From Sinohyriopsis cumingii (Eukaryota; Mollusca; Bivalvia; Unionida; Unionidae), in the NCBI GenBank assembly GCA_028554795.2, contig JAPYKE020000263.1, forward strand, positions 1,364,001 through 1,428,000: a stretch of DNA of 64,000 nucleotides, read 5' to 3'. Position numbers and translations under genes: made by a program. Position 1 is the stretch's first letter. Each line of letters opens with the position of its first letter. Under the pieces are notes generated by a model. It was not told where the DNA came from. It was given only the letters and a program-made list of their open reading frames with translations, and searched no databases. Of the stretch, positions 60,753 through 64,000 are shown one piece after another.

Positions 60753-60808
<56 letters not shown>
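60735..60808. repeat. (TATG)n(TA)n compound microsatellite
   Basis: Four or five TATG units pass into about 25 TA repeats. Confidence 0.95.
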
Positions 60809-60812
<4 letters not shown>

Positions 60813-60984
60813 TAATGGTTATTTCGTGCTTTCAGAATTGTTTGCTATTTTCTATTGATAAAACAAAAGACTTGTGTGGTATAGGCCCTTAGTATATCAC
60901 TAATGCATCCTATTTACTTCCACATGTTGCATATAGCTGCTTCAGGTTTCATCATGTTGTTATTTGCACCTGTATTGTGTACAA

Positions 60985-62090
60985 TTAAACACATTAACTT
61001 TTCAAGATGGAGACCACTTCCTCAATGCAGAATGCACATCTTCCATCAGATTGGTCAGCCTCCATTGACCTCCAGCATTTTGACAATTGGCTGATCCACA
61101 CTATTCGGGTGCATTTCCTTCATCAGTATCTTTTCCATTGTTCATTCACAGGAACTCGATTGGGTCTTCTGCCCAACCTCAAGAAGTTGGATTTTCTACA
61201 CCAGGACATTGTCTACTTCTTGATGAATCAGAACATAGTCCAGTTCCACTAAACTAGATAGGTTGAATTTTAACACTGTTACTGGTGCTGTGAACAAAAA
61301 CATCCTTATCTGCTTATCTTTCCTTATTCCTATTGGGATCCATGATGCAGACTGGTTCCCCTAGGACATCCATACGTGTGAGATGCTCCACAGTTCCTCC
61401 TTCTCACAAGGTGGAAACTACACAGATATTCTCTATCAACCCTGATCACTTGTAGGACCAATTTTCCATCAACATTTGCTCTGGTGTATGAATTGGGACA
61501 GATTCCTGACTTGGGTCCAAATGCATGCACCTGAGGCTCACTCCTAATGGTTTGTACTGCGTCATATTCTGGTTTTGGGTGCTCATTTAGAACCATATTT
61601 TCCAGTGTCTTTAGACTCTGGTTGAATTGTCCCTTTAAATCAACAGACTAGAAATTAAAGCAGTATCTCTGTTGTTGCAAGGGTGCATCAACAGAGTAAG
61701 GGATTGATTTGTCATGGTCTCCTCAGACAGCATGTCCATTGTAGTCTCTCCAACATCAAGGAGGCACACTGCTCCTTCTCTTTGTTTGAAGGTCTGGAAC
61801 ATCCCCTGCTTGGCCACCTCGGAGAACATCACCATCGAAGTCTGCCACATTCAGGGAACGAAGAACATATTAGTGAATGGCCTTTACAGGAATGGCAGAT
61901 CCATCTCTTCAACCTGTAACAGAGTCTCATTTCACACAGTGGGGAAGACCCATTGCAGACCTGTTTGTGACCAGGATCAACATTTGGCTTTGAGTGAGGC
62001 CTTCTTTCAGAACCACATACTCAAGACTGTTTGTACTTGCTCTAGTGTTTGTGAGAAGATGCAGCCAGATTTATGCCTTGTCTGTTGACA
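60985..62090 (+). mobile_element. Fossil fragment of a DIRS/Gypsy-type retroelement (RT to RNase H)
   Basis: Scattered + strand frames recall the second half of a reverse transcriptase (the part after the catalytic box, near 61070-61250) and then the RNase H domain and its downstream flank (near 61700-62050), including the 'HI.GT.N.L.' block that marks the end of RNase H in these elements. The block order fits DIRS-like or related Gypsy-like elements. No terminal repeats or integrase/recombinase were recognised. It is old and broken many times. Confidence 0.6.
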
Positions 62091-62959
62091 CAGAATGTCT
62101 ACAGTTTAAGAAAAATTACAACATTCTTTTCTTAATCAACAGGGGTTTGGGGGAAATTCAGTAACCTTCCTTAGCTCTACTATTGATATAGAGATCCCAG
62201 TTTCAGTCGAAACTATGCTAGGAAAAATCAAGACTACTGTGCCCAGTGAGATCCATCCACTTCCATCTTAAGGCAACTAAAGGAAAAAGGGAAAGTAGTA
62301 CAAGATTTTAATGCCACTGTCTCATGGTTGATTGTAACCACAATTAAAAGAATGTGTCATTACATTGCAAATTGTGACCACTCCTTCATGAAACTAAAAG
62401 CCCCATGAGGTTTGAACCGTTGTTACCTCATAGACCTACTTTAGTCCCTCTTTCTTGGCGGATATGATGAAGGCAGCATTTTTGAGTTGCCACATTAATT
62501 TCTCCTCCTTTTGCATACACTCACGACCTTAACAAAGCACAGACATTTTTTCTTTTGGACTTTTTGTTGCAAAAAAGTGTGGCCCAGAGAAACAAATATT
62601 CTGTGATGAAAAACAGGGATCTCTCCCTCAATAGTGAGTACATTCCATTGTCTGTGTTGTTGATCAGTTAGAATGAGAGCATCAGCCACCCCACCTAGGT
62701 GATAAATATAGTTACAAAATAATGATGGGTAAGTAATTATTGATATCAAAATTTATCTTTTTTTGGTGGGGGGAACTGTGTTTATTTCTGTAATACTTCC
62801 CTGTCGCTATTGATTAATTCCCTCCTCCCTCCCTGCTCTAATGTCATCAGACTTTCCAGTCATTACAGTTTGGCCATAAGTTTTTTTTGTTTGACATTTT
62901 AGATGAATAAAATATTGGACAAACTATTTTAAAATACGAATGGCAATTTGTTTTTGCAG

Positions 62960-63081
62960 ATGTCATTTGGAGTAAGGAGCATGACGCAGACCTATATGAC
63001 AACAAGAAGCTCATTCTACAGTTAATGGAACATTTGAACATCATTGCCAGACCCAGGATGTTCACTAAGGATGGAGTTAAG
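62960..63081 (+). CDS. ROCO GTPase, exon G: COR domain, later part
   Basis: Exon of 122 bases, entering in phase 1 and leaving in phase 0 (AAG|GTTAAG donor at 63081). It encodes DVIWSKEHDADLYDNKKLIL, then QLMEHLNIIARPRMFTKDGV and K. The 'W........LL.LME.F.L' pattern matches the part of COR that precedes its C-terminal beta-rich subdomain. The reading frame is open to the donor and no stop is met, so the gene goes on beyond 64000; the rest of COR and any kinase, repeat or death domain lie outside the window. Confidence 0.88.
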
Positions 63082-63340
63082 GTTAAGAGTCATTTTTCAG
63101 CTATTTTAATTCTTTATTAGAACTTTGTGTTTCAAAATTGCAAGCAACTTTTGATTCTGATTATCTGGAGAAATTGGCAGAAATACTAACTCTATTCATA
63201 ATCTAAAATCCATCATCATCCATTCAACCAAATTTAAAAAAATAGGTGATAGATGGTATGAAGTCCTTAGTAAAGTTTCTTGCTAAAAACATATCCTTCT
63301 ATGTAAAGCTCGGGGGAAATTAAGCAGTGTTAAGCAGGTT

Positions 63341-63343
<3 letters not shown>

Positions 63344-63402
<59 letters not shown>
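63344..63402. repeat. (TA)n(GA)n compound microsatellite
   Basis: About 16 TA followed by 13 GA repeats, then GATA-type units. Confidence 0.95.
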
Positions 63403-63406
<4 letters not shown>

Positions 63407-63871
63407 TAGATGGTTAGATAGATACATGCATGGACTGCACACTGTTGATCAGTACATCAACAGATGAGCATTCACCAGTTTAATTTGCTGATTAAGTAAT
63501 AGCATTTTCTTCACCCAGCCCGAAGTACAGGTACATCAGTTGAACATGTGTACATGTTAAGTATTTGCCGATATTTTGCCTTGGCTCAATTTTATATCGA
63601 TGTAGTCAAGTCTGTGTTGGAGGTTGATGACAAGAAAGTATAGTAAATGTCATTCGGGATGGAAAATGACTGGATGATCTCAGATGTTTCATGAATAAAA
63701 AATGCAGCTTCTTGTCCCATATTGCAGTGGTACAGAACACTTTCATATCTTATTGATGAATATTGTGTGCTTTCATATATCCATCAAATACATTCCCTAT
63801 CAAATTTTTTGTAAGGAAAACTTTCTCTGCTACCTCCAGATCCAGTCCCAGAAAGATGAAAAACATCTTTC

Positions 63872-63874
<3 letters not shown>

Positions 63875-63963
<89 letters not shown>
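63875..63963. repeat. (TA)n(TG)n compound microsatellite
   Basis: About 28 TA followed by 16 TG repeats. Confidence 0.95.
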
Positions 63964-63964
<1 letters not shown>

Positions 63965-64000
63965 GTAAATAAACAAAGGGACACAACTCTTACAGGTTAA

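Larger units (their letters stand above)
57471..62959 (+). other. Intron 6 of the ROCO gene (about 5.5 kb)
   Basis: Phase-1 intron, GTTTGT donor, TTTTTGCAG acceptor. It contains a hairpin element, a 43-bp tandem repeat, the TTCATGAA array, a compound microsatellite and a fossil retroelement. The stretch 58260-59980 is less depleted in CpG than its surroundings and has small open frames, but I recognise no gene in it. Nothing is seen in 57480-58110 or 62100-62950. Confidence 0.8.
63082..64000 (+). other. Start of intron 7 of the ROCO gene
   Basis: The GTTAAG donor at 63082 opens an intron that runs off the window. Two compound microsatellites are present; nothing else is recognised. Confidence 0.7.

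Overview
The window reads as animal nuclear DNA. It is AT-rich by eye, has very large introns with consensus splice sites, and carries long TA/CA/GA microsatellites, many tRNA-derived SINEs and decayed LINEs of several clades. That repeat mix, plus a ROCO-type gene with a switch region like that of LRRK2, suggests a lophotrochozoan and most likely a mollusc (bivalve or gastropod). The host assignment is inference; nothing in the window names the species.

One host gene can be supported. It lies on the + strand as seven exons (2702-2962, 8046-8753, 17159-17265, 21761-22015, 40757-40878, 57304-57470, 62960-63081) that join in frame with GT/AG borders and matching phases (1,1,0,0,2,1,0). The exons encode about 580 residues of a Roc-COR (ROCO) GTPase: P-loop, switch I threonine, WDFAGQ switch II, THMD specificity motif, then the first part of the COR domain. 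Both gene ends lie outside the window. The Roc domain has an unusual acidic, serine-rich insertion of roughly 180 residues between switch I and switch II.

The rest is intron filled with repeats. Intron 1 holds a SINE, a decayed RTE-type LINE on the - strand and another tRNA-like SINE. Intron 2 holds two SINE families, a short tandem array, microsatellites and a - strand LINE end. Intron 3 holds a SINE and a dispersed repeat that recurs in intron 5. Intron 4 (about 18.7 kb) holds two inverted terminal-repeat-like ends 7.2 kb apart, a LINE 3' end with an ATT tail, a perfect G-quadruplex motif, a nearly full-length but broken Tx1-like LINE (about 31.2-36.7 kb), a second - strand LINE fragment, and a 67-bp insert flanked by 41-45 bp direct repeats that duplicates the acceptor of exon 5. 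Intron 5 holds a self-inverted SINE, several tandem arrays (39 bp, about 76 bp, about 150 bp, about 200 bp) and an unidentified decayed tract. Intron 6 holds a hairpin element, an array of eight TTCATGAA palindromes and a fossil DIRS/Gypsy-type retroelement fragment.

The strongest observations are the enlarged Roc domain, the duplicated splice acceptor of exon 5, the TTCATGAA array and the 7.2-kb terminal-inverted-repeat pair. I did not find a clearly new multi-gene system. All calls come from reading the sequence; no database search was run.
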